NCBI GenBank assembly: GCA_003415625.1
Contig: PYIU01000004.1
Coordinates: forward strand, 3,968,001 to 4,032,000
DNA length: 64,000 bases
Direction: 5' to 3'
Source: Aquanectria penicillioides
Lineage: Eukaryota; Ascomycota; Sordariomycetes; Hypocreales; Nectriaceae
Below are positions 1 through 10,975 of the stretch, one piece after another. Each line of letters starts with the position of its first letter. Position 1 is the stretch's first letter. The notes under the pieces were generated by a model, which searched no databases, was not told the origin of the DNA, and saw nothing but the letters and a program-made list of their open reading frames with translations. The translations under genes were made by a program, and so were the position numbers.

Positions 1-761
1 AAGATTTTGAACCCGGGTTAGCATTTGTTTGGCTGGATGAATCGCTAACTGAAGGTATCGTCGAGAAGTTGTTTTTTTCTTTCATCTCGTTCAGAAGTAA
101 AGTTGTGGAGGATATAAGAGACTCGGCTGGTCGAAAATAATGTACCTTGAAATGCGATCCTGGCGGACCGCCAGAGATTTCGGTAAGCTGACAGAGCTAA
201 AGACATGGCGGCGAGCAAAGTGTTGCAATTGAAGGAGTTGTGGGTTTGTTGAGTGTTTATCGTTGTTTAGGAGTCAAGGCCCTTGTAGCAGTTGGTCGAT
301 ATTAGTCGTTATTGTCATCGAGGATGTTGGTGAGGGATGAGGAAAAAATATCTCGACGGCTTCTGCTTTGCTCGCAACCAATAATCCTGCTGACTGATTG
401 CTCCAGCACCGGCTGTTAGAGGCCTGGTGGATGGAGACTGGTCGTTACAGGGCTGTGTTGGTGACTAATTTGTCTAGATAGCGCTATTGTGTACTGGAAC
501 TGCCCCTGTAAGGTCTCCATAAATGCCTTATAGAGGCCTATTGGGGAACAGGAAAGCTGGAAATATTTTCGATAGGACAAAACAAGCCCCTCCCCACAGC
601 ATGTTTATTCAGTCAATGGCGGGGGGGGGGGGGGGGGGGGGGGAAGGCGAGGACACCCGAAAATCCATTGGCCCTTTTTTTTTTTCTTCCCTCTGACTTC
701 CCTCTGACTCCCCTCTGAGATCCCACCCTTATCCCCTACACCAAAACTCCTCTGAAGCACC
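1..761. other. Intergenic / zuotin 5' region
   Basis: No coding region is recognised in the first 600 bases. Just before the zuotin start there is a pure run of 23 G (621-643), an 11-base T run, and a pyrimidine-rich stretch (about 675-755) containing three near-tandem copies of a CCCTCTGA unit. CT-rich tracts directly upstream of the ATG are usual in highly expressed fungal housekeeping genes, so this is probably the core promoter or 5' UTR of zuotin. That role is inferred. Confidence 0.5.
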
Positions 762-2154
762 ATGGCATCAGTGGCGACTGTTACATTGCCCCTGCCCGCT
801 CTCCCCAGCGGGTGGACTGCAGACAAGGACTTCAAAGCTGTCGGCCAGCTTTCCGAGGCCGTTCAGCGCAGTATCGAACCTGTTGGCCCTCACTTTCTGG
901 CCCATGCCCGCCGAGCCCGCCACAAGCGCACTTTCTCCGAAGATGATCGTATCCAGGCCCAGGAGAGCGCTAAGAAGGTCGAAGATGGAGACGAGAGTGA
1001 TGTCAGCGAGCCCGAAGACCCCATGATGCTTCAACGTGAGGCCAAGGACTGGAAGGTGTGTTTATCTACTCCTCACTCTTTGGAGACACTGACTAACATT
1101 TGCCTGATTTTAGACTCAAGATCACTACAAGATTCTCGGTCTCTCAAAGTACCGCTTCAAGGCCACCGAGGAGCAAATCAAGAAGGCCCACCGCAAAAAG
1201 GTTCTCAAGCACCACCCCGATAAAAAGGCTGCTCAAGGCCGTGTCGATGACGACCAGTTTTTCAAGTGCATCCAGAAAGCTACTGATGTCCTTCTTGATC
1301 CCACCAAGCGCCGTCAGTACGATTCCGTTGACGAGGAGGCCGATGTCGACCCCCCCACCAAGAAGCAGATGCAGAAGGGCGACTACTACAAGCTCTGGAG
1401 CAAGGTCTTCAAGGCTGAGGGTCGTTTCTCAAAGACCCACCCCGTTCCCAGCTTTGGTAGCGCCGATGCTACAAAGGATCAAGTCGAGGAGTTCTACAAT
1501 TTCTGGTACAACTTTGACAGCTGGCGATCATTTGAGTACCTTGATGAGGATGTCCCCGATGACAACGAGAACCGTGACCAGAAGCGACACATGGAGCGTA
1601 AGAACGCCAACGCTCGCAAGAAGAAGAAGGCCGAAGACAACGCTCGCCTACGTAAGCTGCTTGACGACGCCTCTGCTGGCGATGAACGCATCAAGCGTTT
1701 CCGCCAGCAGGCCAACGCCGCCAAGAACAAAAAACGGCTCGAGAAGGAGGCTGCCGAGAAGAAGGCTGCCGAGGACGCCCAGGCGAAGAAGGAGGCTGAA
1801 GCCAAGGCTGCTGCCGAGGCTGAGGCTTCGGCCAAGGCCGGCCGTGAAGCGTCCAAGAAAGCCAAGGAGGCAGCAAAGAATGCCGTCAAGAAGAACAAAC
1901 GTGTGCTCAAGGGCTCTGTCAAGGACGCCAACTACTTCGCTGAAAGCGAGGCCACACCTGCTCAGATCGATGCTGTCCTCGGCGATGTAGAGGCCATCCA
2001 AGGCAAGATTGATGCCGATGAAATCGCTGTCCTTGCCAGCAAGCTCAATGGCCTCACTGTTGCTGGCGAGATCAAGGGTGTTTGGAGTGGTGAAGTCAGG
2101 CGATTGGTGGATGCCGGCAAGCTCAAGGACGGCGACATCAAGGTCCTGGGTTAA
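762..2154 (+). CDS. zuo1: Zuotin, ribosome-associated DnaJ (J-domain) co-chaperone
   Basis: Two exons, 762-1055 and 1114-2154, encode 444 residues; yeast Zuo1 is of similar size. The 58-bp intron has GTGTGT and TTTTAG ends. The J-domain starts right after the intron (TQDHYKILGLSKYRF) and carries the HPD motif at residues 132-134, which stimulates Hsp70 ATPase. A zuotin-type middle domain follows (GDYYKLWSKVF), then a long Ala/Lys/Glu-rich charged region (about residues 260-385) that in the family binds ribosomes and rRNA, and a compact C-terminal bundle. In the family, zuotin pairs with Ssz1 in the ribosome-associated complex and works with Ssb at the peptide exit tunnel. The ATG sits in CACCATGG, and no in-frame upstream start is better. 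Confidence 0.95.
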
Positions 2155-2559
2155 GATGTGGAACGTCGTGAAGGCAGGATAAGTCGGAAGGAAAATAGAC
2201 GGTGGCCGATGGCTGACGCAGCGCTGTATTGGGCCGCTAGATCGTTTGAGTAGATGCTATAGAACTCTTCAGTCATGCACAAGTGAACCGATTGCTCACT
2301 AGATAGCGCACATGCATGGCCCGGCGGGTCGGCTGGTAATGGCTTTTTACGAACATACACTAGATGATGCCCAGGGCACCCATTCACACACTCAGCTATT
2401 TTCAGTATATCCAGAGGTATCCCTTATGAGTCGACGCTGAATAAAGCCTCATACTCGTTCAAATGCACATGTTGTTGCAGCCACCGAAACGTCTGCAAGG
2501 AGTCTGCCTAACAGCCGTAACTACACCTAGGACGCATTCATCTCTCCGATTCTCCACAT
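2155..2559. other. Zuotin 3' flank
   Basis: This is the 3' UTR and intergenic spacer between zuotin and the C-terminal end of the decayed transporter on the opposite strand. No gene is recognised. Confidence 0.4.
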
Positions 2560-5500
2560 GGCCCGCCTCTCTATCTAAAGACTGTCCTAGGACCAGGTCA
2601 CAATACAGCCCCTCCTTCACCGCCAACTCCTTAGGTGTGCCCATTGGGGCCCCTTCCCTCTGCTATCACGATGATAACATCCGCATCTTGCAAGAATCGT
2701 GCCCAGGTGGTGGGCGACTACGATGATCGTTCGACCCTCGGCGGTCTGATCTAGCTCGCCGAAGAGCAGCAGGTGCTGCTTGCGGATAAAGGCCCCTGCC
2801 ATGGCGATGCATCGCCGATAACCGCCAGATAGTGGGAGACTCTAGTTACCACATAGAATATCTACACCTTCAGGTAGGTATGTATTGAACTCATAGACGT
2901 TGGATTGCTTGAGAGCAGATATATGATATCCTCATCCAAGGGGATGCTTGTTTCCAGTTCTAGAGAAATGATGTTCGGGATGGAACCCTAATAAAAACCC
3001 GACGCTTGTTGGATGAAGGTAGTGTTACGGCGCCGGAGATGTCGGTCTTTGGTCTTGATGTCCTGGCTATCTAGTTGTATACTGCCAATTGTCGGATCAT
3101 CGAATAGCTTAATCAGTGGAATCATGGTTTACTTCTCACAGCCAAAGGTGCTGACCAGAACAGCCATCCTGCCCGATTCCATCCTGATCTCAACGTGTAG
3201 AAGCACTGGAGACTTGGTTTGAGAAGATAAGCAAGACTGATAGCGTCACATGCTATTTCAGCTCTCTTTTCAACGACCACGTTTTCTGAGGAGCCAACCG
3301 AACCGTCTTTGTTAGCATCATCATCACTCCGGAGCACTAATTCCTTCCCAAGCTGAAGAATAGTTCATGGCGGTTCGAGCCTTGGTTATCCTTGTGAAAT
3401 ATTAAAACAAGGCAATGGTGGACTCTCCTGAGAAGATGGCCCGATGAAAATTACATAAAACTGCTCATTGGTATACTCGCCCGTCGTGACTAGGCGGCCA
3501 CTTTAGTTGTCATATCTTATTAGCACTCTAGATTATTCCGAGGTGCCATTTTCATGTCAGAGGATCGAACTTACCGAACCAAAGTGCCATCGCTAAGTAT
3601 CTGCACTTTGATGAGCCGTGATGAACCTTCTCATCGCCTAGGACGTCATGGGCAGCATGTACTAAAGCACCCGATGGCGCCGTCACCATATTAGTCAGTG
3701 GCTCTTCCTTGTACTATCAATCTCCTCGGAACCTCTTCCATGGTTGATATCTTGGAAACTAGCCAGCCTGCAATAGGCTCCGCCATTTTAGATCAGTTTG
3801 TTGTTGTGAGAAATCTGCTCAATGACCGCGCCCTAGCCATGACAATTGTCCGCATCTCGAATGGTCGACAGGCGGTGATCGATGACAATCGTTGTACGAC
3901 CCTCGGAAACGTTATTGAGAGATGTTTGCACAATATTTTAAGGATTAGAGTGGGCTGCGCTCGCAGCCTCGTCAAATCTTAAGACTTAGAAATGATGCTT
4001 CGAGCAGCGACTGCACGTTGCTTCTGACCGCGAGATACGAAGGCACCGCGCTCTCCGATGAAGGTATTGTAACCTTTGCCAAGTGTTTAGAAGCATGAAC
4101 AAATAGTATATCATAGGATATTGACGTGGCGGAATTGGTGAATGACATCATGAGTATAGACAGATTTGTATGCCTCGACAACAAGGCTACGCTTCTGATC
4201 ATCAGGCGGCTTCGCCATGTCCATTCCTTCAAAACCATCAACGACATTTTGGTAGACACTGCCCCTAAATAAATCAGGTTCCTGAAACTGTTAGGTCATG
4301 TGTCGGCAATCGAGAGGAGCTCCATGGAAATGCACCTGCTGAGCCATCCTGATGTTAGTTCATAGCCATTTTAACTTCAATTTCTCCACACGGCGATGAT
4401 CATCCAAGATGACTGATCCGTGGTTTATTTCATATCACATTTATACAAGCCCGAAATAAGGCTAAGACTTGATCTACTTGCACCTACGAGAGCTGTGGGC
4501 TTTTTCCACCGAGATGTCCAAACCGAGGTCATGGAGAATTGGCACACCTAAGCGAGAGGGATAGGAGAATGGAATTTCACATAACCGGACATCTCCTCGG
4601 AAATCAGGTATCCTATATCCTTCCCCAGACAAGGAATCGATATCAAAATTTTGATCAATCATCCGAAACATCTCCTGTGCAGCCGCTGTGGCTTTGGTAA
4701 TAGCAATGCTCTAAGTTGCGATCTGAATAAGGGCTGTGGCAGCAATACGCACAGCAAAGACAATGCTGGACATAATATTGCAAGAAATGGACAGGAATAA
4801 CCAACAAGTAGTCGGTTTCGTTATGTTACTACTGCGCCGGGCTGCGTATTCTCTTCAGCCGAATACATCCAGATGGGTCACTAGATTAAGTCATAGCTGG
4901 AAAAAATGCAGAAGAATTCAGCAGGACAGTAGATAACATAAATCAAATACTTCTTGATACCTATATTGCTAGCTTCGTCCAAGGTAGTGGTACACCGTAT
5001 CGACGACTTGTGGAAAGCTCAGACGGCATGCGACGATGAAGGTGGTGACAAATGTGGACAAGCCGGTGATGATGAGAACGGGGTTTTCAGAGATACCGCG
5101 GTTAATCTAGTTTCCATTAGTGGCGATTTGTCCTGAGATTGAGGATGAGGGAAAGTCTAAGAAAAAGACTTCTTGGTCGAGTGTTTGTCGGACGAAATCG
5201 ATGCAAATGGCTTGTGTTCTTCTAATGGCGGTTATCGAGATAAGCACCGAATTTAGGACAGGTACACTAGTAAGGGAACAAGCTAACATGCATGGCAAAA
5301 GCAACGGCCTGCTCATCGTCCAAGTTTACGTCAAGACAAACTTGCTAACGAAAAGATACACGAAGTTGAGACTGAAGAATGATCAATGTCCACCTTGCCT
5401 CTGTAGAATCCACCAAGTGGTAGGACCTATGCTTGATGACTTCTTTCTGATAGTTGGCGGGAGAAAGGTTTCTATTGACGAAATCGTTGCAAGCGTCAAT

Positions 5501-5650
5501 GCACTTTTCAAAAGCGATGGACATAATGCATATGAGAATGCCCGAAGCGATCATGAAGACAAAGGCGATGGAATTGGGGGCCCATCCTCCCACATCGTTG
5601 TATGTCAAGATGCGCTATTGGGTAATATTGTCAACAGGACGAAACCGAAC
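2560..5650 (-). pseudogene. Decayed ABCB-type multidrug (MDR) full transporter
   Basis: Fragments in shifting frames on the minus strand run in the order of a TMD-NBD-TMD-NBD exporter. TMD1 spans about 5610-5110 (FVRQTL, SSSISGQIATNGN). The start of NBD1 is near 4600-4500 (FSYPSR, LHDLGLDI). An ABC signature derived from LSGGQKQR reads SRGQKQR near 4030. A D/H-loop remnant is at about 3960-3850 (EGRTTIVI, HRLSTIRDAD). For NBD2 the matching pieces are at 2990-2830 (LPEGVDILCGN, LSGG) and 2790-2690 (EGRTIIVVAHH). A GLYCDLV tail lies near 2600. Stops, frameshifts and deletions are frequent: the Walker-B/D-loop stretch of NBD2 has lost roughly 15 residues and TMD2 is clearly shortened. It cannot encode a working pump. 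RIP followed by drift is the likely cause. An acidic stretch at about 6010-5820 may be the old N-terminus. Confidence 0.85.
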
Positions 5651-7003
5651 CACTGCTACAGATAGATATTGGCACATGCTGCCAAGCGACGTGTATTGGG
5701 TAACCCGAAGGAGGGGGCTGTAGGTAACATCAACCCAAAATTTGATGTAGCATGATGCAAGCCTAGAACGATCTAGGTGCCGTTCTGCCTCAAAGACATA
5801 TACCCTGGGTAATATTCGAAGCTCACGTCATTCTACTCGTCCTCATCTTTTCCGTCATTACTGCCATTACTTCTATTTTTTCCACCCCCACTATCACTAG
5901 CAAAATCCATATCAACTCCAGGCGGCCTCGTAGTCGAGCAGGAATCGGAAGGATCATCGCCCAATATCTCCTCTCGAGGCTGCTTATTTCCCGTGGGGCA
6001 ACTACCCTGGTTCTTGTTGCGAAGTAATCGCCGGTACCCACAATGAAGGAAGAGAATGGGAATGAATGAGAAAGGAAGAGGGGAAGTGCCTCTAAGATCA
6101 GCAGCAAGCACGACCTAGAGTGAAGAAAACCCAATACAGTCTTAGAATTAGAATTGCACGTCTTTCTGACCGAGAGTCATTAGGGTGATTACGAGCGAGC
6201 GGGAGATCCAGCCCCAAGTACTCAAGTACTATAGTGCTGCGCAGCGCCTCACTCCGCCAGTCATTGAATCACTACAGAGCAGCAATGGGAGGAAACAGGT
6301 TCGCCAAACTAGAGCTGAAATTCAGCTACGTAGATCTTAGCATTGCCTTTCTTTCCACAAGTGGAAAAAGAAATTGGGTTTGCGGGGTACCAACTTCCAA
6401 GATTGCCCTGAAGTGTGTTGTGATAACATGCAAGGGCTGATACGATCTACAGCGGCGAGCGTTACAGACACCGGATCCGGTGCGGATAAGATCATGTGAC
6501 TTTCCACACTGGATCCGGTGTCTGTAACGCTCGCCATCTACAGCCTTGCACTTACCAATCGAGCGCCGAAAATGTGATGAGCTGAGGGATGACATAGGTA
6601 GGCAGCAGGATTTGGTTGATTTGCGCTTCTGGTGAAAAAAAAAAAAAGACTGAGGGAGACACCAGCTAGACCGAGAACCATCCCAGTTGCTCCTTCTGTT
6701 CGTCTCAAAAGCTGCCCATACCCATCCAGTAGGCAGTTACCCAGTGTCGCATGTCAACTTCGGTCCCGGCCCCGCCTTTCGGCACGGGCCTCCGCGGAGT
6801 CCGAAAAGTTGAAAGGCGTCGTCCGTCTCGCACTTTGACACAGTCACCTAATTCCTTTTGTTGTTGCCACAGGTCTCCTATTGCCCATCATTCCTGAAAA
6901 GAAGGAATCCATTGAGAACCACGCGCCTCAAATCCGAACCCTAACCTCTCTTGTTCTCACGTCTGCAGTGCCGTCTTGCCTCTTTTGGCCCATCGCGTCT
7001 GCA
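5651..7003. other. Intergenic region with MITE, upstream of the first Zn2Cys6 gene
   Basis: This spacer lies between the decayed transporter and the start codon at 7004. It holds a possible remnant of the transporter N-terminus (about 5820-6010, minus), the 82-bp inverted-repeat element at 6454-6535 listed separately, and a 13-base A run near 6633. The last 350 bases are probably promoter and 5' UTR of the regulator gene. No other gene is recognised. Confidence 0.5.
6445..6544. mobile_element. 82-bp MITE with 25-bp perfect TIRs and 9-bp target duplication
   Basis: The arms 6454-6478 and 6511-6535 are perfect 25-base inverted repeats, starting GGCGAGCGTTACAG. The match continues about 8 more bases inward with two transition mismatches, leaving a core of roughly 16 bases, so the whole element is almost a hairpin. 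The 9-mer ATCTACAGC sits immediately outside both arms (6445-6453 and 6536-6544), as expected of a target-site duplication. An 8-10 bp duplication is typical of Mutator-like (MULE) elements, and 8 bp of hAT. The element has no coding capacity, so it would be non-autonomous. Confidence 0.8.
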
Positions 7004-9852
7004 ATGGACCATTCAAGCATTGGCTCTGCACTAAATGTGTCCGCGGGCTCCGACGACCCTTTGCGTCGAGCGGTAAGTGTCTGGCTCCAGACCCCTGTGC
7101 CTACTGAGCCGAGGCCGGCTTGGTCCTTCCTTTGGTTCTGTCGTGCATTCCATATCATGGCCTTAATCCGGCTTGTCGTTGGACGTTGACCGCATGTCGG
7201 CTGATGCGACTCGCATGATGCTGGCCCAAATCATCATTTAGACCGACCAACGCCCCCTTAACCTCCTAAAAATTTGGTTCAACTAACCCTCTTATTTCTC
7301 ACCATATATAGTGTGACCAGTGTCGTTTACGCAAGGTGAGGATGCACTTCCGTACCTCAGCACATGTTGCCCGTCCACCACCTAGCCATATATATCAAGA
7401 GACCGTAGCCCCTTGTTCAACGATTACCCTATGATGGTGGACCGCACATAAGTGTGAAACCAGATCAACCATGATAATAACACGTGGGCATGGCTGTCTA
7501 GATCCGCTGCGACAAAGAAGTTCCCTGCTCCAACTGCCGCATCGCCAAGCGGGCCTGCACATCAACTGGTGTTGGCCAGAGACCTAAGGAGCCTCGGCAG
7601 CGAGTCCTCATCTCGTCACAATAGTCCGTGTACTCTCCCCGCCTACCTCTCCTCAGATATTCCCCTACTCGCCCAACTGTACCCTGGACTGGGCTGACGC
7701 TGTGGCATGACATGCCGTCGCACACAGTGAAAAGAAGATCGATCAGATCGAGATTAGGCTCGCCAACATCGAAACTCTGCTGAGAGATCTCTCCAATCGC
7801 CAGAGCACCACCCCGGACAGCAGCTACCGCTTATACACACCCCAGCCGGGACCCCTCCCCACAGTCCCTGGATCTACCATCGCTGGTGACAGCTCCGACA
7901 GCGAATCAGCCTTTGGTGGTGATGCGACTCTAGCTGCGCATACAACTTTTGCCAGCGAGTTCCTCGAACATGCCGTCGAGCGAACTTCTTTACATGATGT
8001 GAATCCAAAGATGCGCGAGGCCTTGGCCAACCTCAGACAGCTTGTCGAGTTGCAAAACCGTCAGTCTATCAGCCATGGGCCTCGGTTCCCTCTCCAGCAG
8101 CCGCTCCCCCCAGGAGGGCTCGCTCAGCTCCGGATGCCTCCCATGGACGTGGTCGTCACTCTTCTTAAGAAAGTCAGAGGTGAGCTGGCCGTCCCCTGAT
8201 CATCATCTCAATCCTAATCTTGCCCCAAGCTGCCCCTCCTGGTTTCTTCACATTAGTGTGCTTTCTAGTCGGAGTCGCAGATTTCTCAAGTCTGTGCCGG
8301 ATAGTCTATTTCCCCACCGAAGACTTCTCCGAGGCAACCTTCATCATAGTCAGCGCCGGCCTTTATTATATGTTCTTGGAGCAACATTCATTCGCATCTG
8401 ATAAGGCAACCAAGGAGGAATATGAGCCTTACATCCAGACATGCCAAACGAATCTCGAGACCGCTCTTGCCAACATGTCTCTTTTCATATCTGGCAAGGT
8501 TGAAACAGTTCAAGCGCTTCTATTAGGGGTATGTAACACTTGAGGCCCTTCGGTACTGCGCCCAAGGTAACAGGGACTAACGTCTGGCAGACTATGTATG
8601 CTATTGATGTCTCAAGACCCTCGGTTGCCTGGCATCTAAATAGTGCGGCCGCAGAAGTCTGTCAGACAGCGGGTTTTCATCGCCGAAGCGCCTGCAACTC
8701 GGACCCAGAAGCCTTCAAGATGAAGTCTGATTTATTCTGGTCCATATATAATAATGACAAGGCATTGGCTTTGCGTCTGGGGCGTGCACCGATAATACAG
8801 GATTGGGACATTGATATCCCTCGGGGGTTTAGCTATGAAGGCAATCTAGGCCCCGAAACGAGAAGCGTGGCTGACATGTGGCTTAAGACTGCGACCCTTC
8901 AAGGACAGATATATGTGCAACTGTCAGTGAACCTCATAACCAACACCGCAACTTCAAACACTTAGCTGACACTTCAACAGGTACAGCCCAGATGCCCTAG
9001 CGCAACCTCAAGTAGTGCTTGCCGAGCGAGCTCTCCGGTTAGCAAGTCAGTGTCGCCAGCTAGAGATAGAGGCAAACCAAACCCGGCAAATGGCCATTGC
9101 CTCAGTCGAGAGGCTAAATGTATCTCATCTGGTCGATGTTCATCTCAAGGGGGACGAGGTCCAACTGCTATCAACCATGACGTTGGTATACCGAGCCATC
9201 CCAGCTCCAGAAGGTTCTATAAGTAGATTCTGCGATGAGTGTGTCGACTTGGCGCGCCGAGCGATGAACAAACATCTATCATGCATGGAGCTGGTCCAGC
9301 GCGAAGCCTATGCTAAGGCCATATATGTCCATTGGTATGAATCCAAGTCGCACTACTTTCGAACCGCCTGCTTCAGCTAATACTTTCCAAAGGAACCTCT
9401 TGTTAACGCCATTTACCCCCTTTTTTGTCATATTCTGCTATGTTATTGAGACTTCGTCGCGAGACGACCTCAAGCTTCTTCAAGACTTCACCAAAACACT
9501 AGAAGCAGTAATAGCTTCCTCTGAGGTGATGGGGAAGCTTTGGCAGTTGTGTAGCGTAATGACCAATGTTGCCATGCTGTACGTGGAAGCGAAATCTCAG
9601 AAACAGGAAGACCAGGCCATGGCTCCTATTGGCGATGAGTTTGAAATGTATCTGAGCCAGCTAGGGTTTATGCCGCCAGAGGAGCACGCAGCAATGGACC
9701 CGTTGAGTCAGACCGGCGGTGTGGGAGCAAGTAACTCGCAAGTGGCCCAAATAGCTGACTGGATTTCTGGAAGCCGAAATTTGATGGGGTTATTAGAACA
9801 TGATATATCTCAAATAGGCGGCCCACAGTGGCCACAGCCTGGGCCCATGTAG
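7004..9852 (+). CDS. Zn2Cys6 transcription factor with fungal-specific (MHR) domain
   Basis: Eight exons restore one frame of 703 residues: 7004-7072, 7312-7335, 7502-7623, 7728-8179, 8230-8528, 8591-8922, 8981-9334, 9393-9852. The zinc cluster has Cys24, 27, 34, 40, 43 and 50 (spacing 2-6-5-2-6) and is coded across three exons; the second is a 24-nt microexon (CDQCRLRK). A coiled-coil linker follows (EKKIDQIEIRLANIETLL), then a fungal_trans domain with the typical blocks FPTEDF, QALLLG, VSRPSVAWHL, AAEVCQTAGFHRR and ETSSRDD. It is a nuclear DNA-binding regulator; its targets cannot be inferred. It is tail-to-tail with the C2H2 gene, with only an 87-bp gap. The donor at 7624 (GTCCGT) avoids an in-frame stop and gives SSQYEKKID across the junction. 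Confidence 0.88.
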
Positions 9853-9939
9853 AAAGGAGCGACCAGATATGAAGACCAATACCTAGAAGAGCTCCAGGCC
9901 CCGGAAACTACAGTTCTGCATGATGTTGACTATATTGAG

Positions 9940-10498
9940 TTAATTTGTTGGGAACCTGGGATCGTAGACTTCATAGCCCTCATCCTCGGTGTCGCTCTCC
10001 GCAGATAAATTCTTATTCAGTCCTGAATTCACAGCAGAGGGCTCTGGGATGCTGCTCGGTTTAGATCCTTTTTCTAGGGCACTAGTGGGGGCTTCGACGC
10101 GAGTAAAGGCGCTCTTGAATCCACTCTTTTTAAAGCCGCCCTTTTTGAAGCCTCCACTGCCTGTAGAATTCCCAGCATCCTGACCAGGCAGCTTGATGCT
10201 GACAATCCCATCAGCCTTGGCCTCTGCCTTGCGGGCGCGCGAGCCGGCATTTGGGTCGCGGACCATGGCCTTCATATCCTTGAGTCTCTGCTTGTGGCTG
10301 TGGTCATAGCTGCTGAGGTGTGCCTCATATTCATTCATGCGCGAGTAGCCCTTAGAGCATAGGGTGCAATAAAAGGACTTTTGAGCTTCTCTCGCAGAGG
10401 ATGTTTGAGCTGGGGGAAGGGTTTGGTGTCGCTGGGAAAACCGTTAACACAGAGATGACTATGGTAGGTCGCGTATTTCGGGGACGCACTGGAGGCAT
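9940..10498 (-). CDS. C2H2 (matrin/U1-like) zinc-finger protein
   Basis: The first exon holds just three codons (MPP, 10498-10490). After a 58-bp intron (10489-10432), exon 2 (10431-9940) gives a 166-residue protein. The single finger is CTLCSKGYSRMNEYEAHLSS and on, with Cys25, Cys28, His41 and His47 (C-X2-C-X12-H-X5-H), followed by HKQRLKDMKAM. This is the arrangement of RNA-associated matrin/GPATCH8-like fingers. The rest is low complexity: a Gly-Phe-Lys repeat (GGFKKGGFKKSGFKSAF) and an acidic tail ending SDTEDEGYEVYDPRFPTN, a C-terminus I recall from uncharacterised filamentous-fungal homologues. Function is unknown; an RNA-processing role is only suggested by the finger type. It shares a 477-bp divergent promoter with the MCP1-like gene. 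Confidence 0.8.
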
Positions 10499-10975
10499 TT
10501 TAGGTGCGTAATGGAGCCGTCGTTAGGGATGGTGACTGCGATGTGGTTGAGGCTGAACGCAAGAGGTTGCCGATAGCTTTGGTGATGAAGGAACGAACGC
10601 AGCTCGCGGGACTGGGAGTCATCCGTGGCCGCCCTAGGCAGAATGCAGTTAGAGAGGGGCAGTCGCAGTGTCTTTCTATTGTAGTGGGCCAGGTTGGCTA
10701 ACCAATCGAATCCTGGTAGGCTTTGCTGACCAGGCCCGTGGCTTCAGTGGCTAGTTGTTGGGGCTGCAGCGATAAACGTCACTATCTCTTCATTTGTCCA
10801 GGGGCCTTCCTCTGAAGGTTTTCCCCGGCTCGTCCATCTCACACTGGAGCGGATGAGCGTTGAGGCGCTAATCCAACTCCATCCCCACAATCCCATCCTT
10901 CCGTTCTCTTGGTTTGGTCGGCTCTCAACCCTCTTTGTCGAACTTCATTCCTGTCCTTGGCGAACAATCGACACC
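10499..10975. promoter_or_regulatory. Divergent intergenic promoter, C2H2 gene / MCP1-like gene
   Basis: These 477 bases separate two start codons on opposite strands, so both promoters must lie here or overlap the genes. The MCP1-like frame stays open upstream to an ATG at 10853, but the ATG at 10976 (CACCATGG) fits the start consensus much better. No specific operator is recognised. Confidence 0.5.

Noticed and set aside
1100..1990. 296-codon plus-strand frame inside zuotin
   Set aside because: Out-of-frame shadow of zuotin exon 2, rich in Arg/Pro/Ser as expected for a shifted reading of Lys/Ala/Glu codons.
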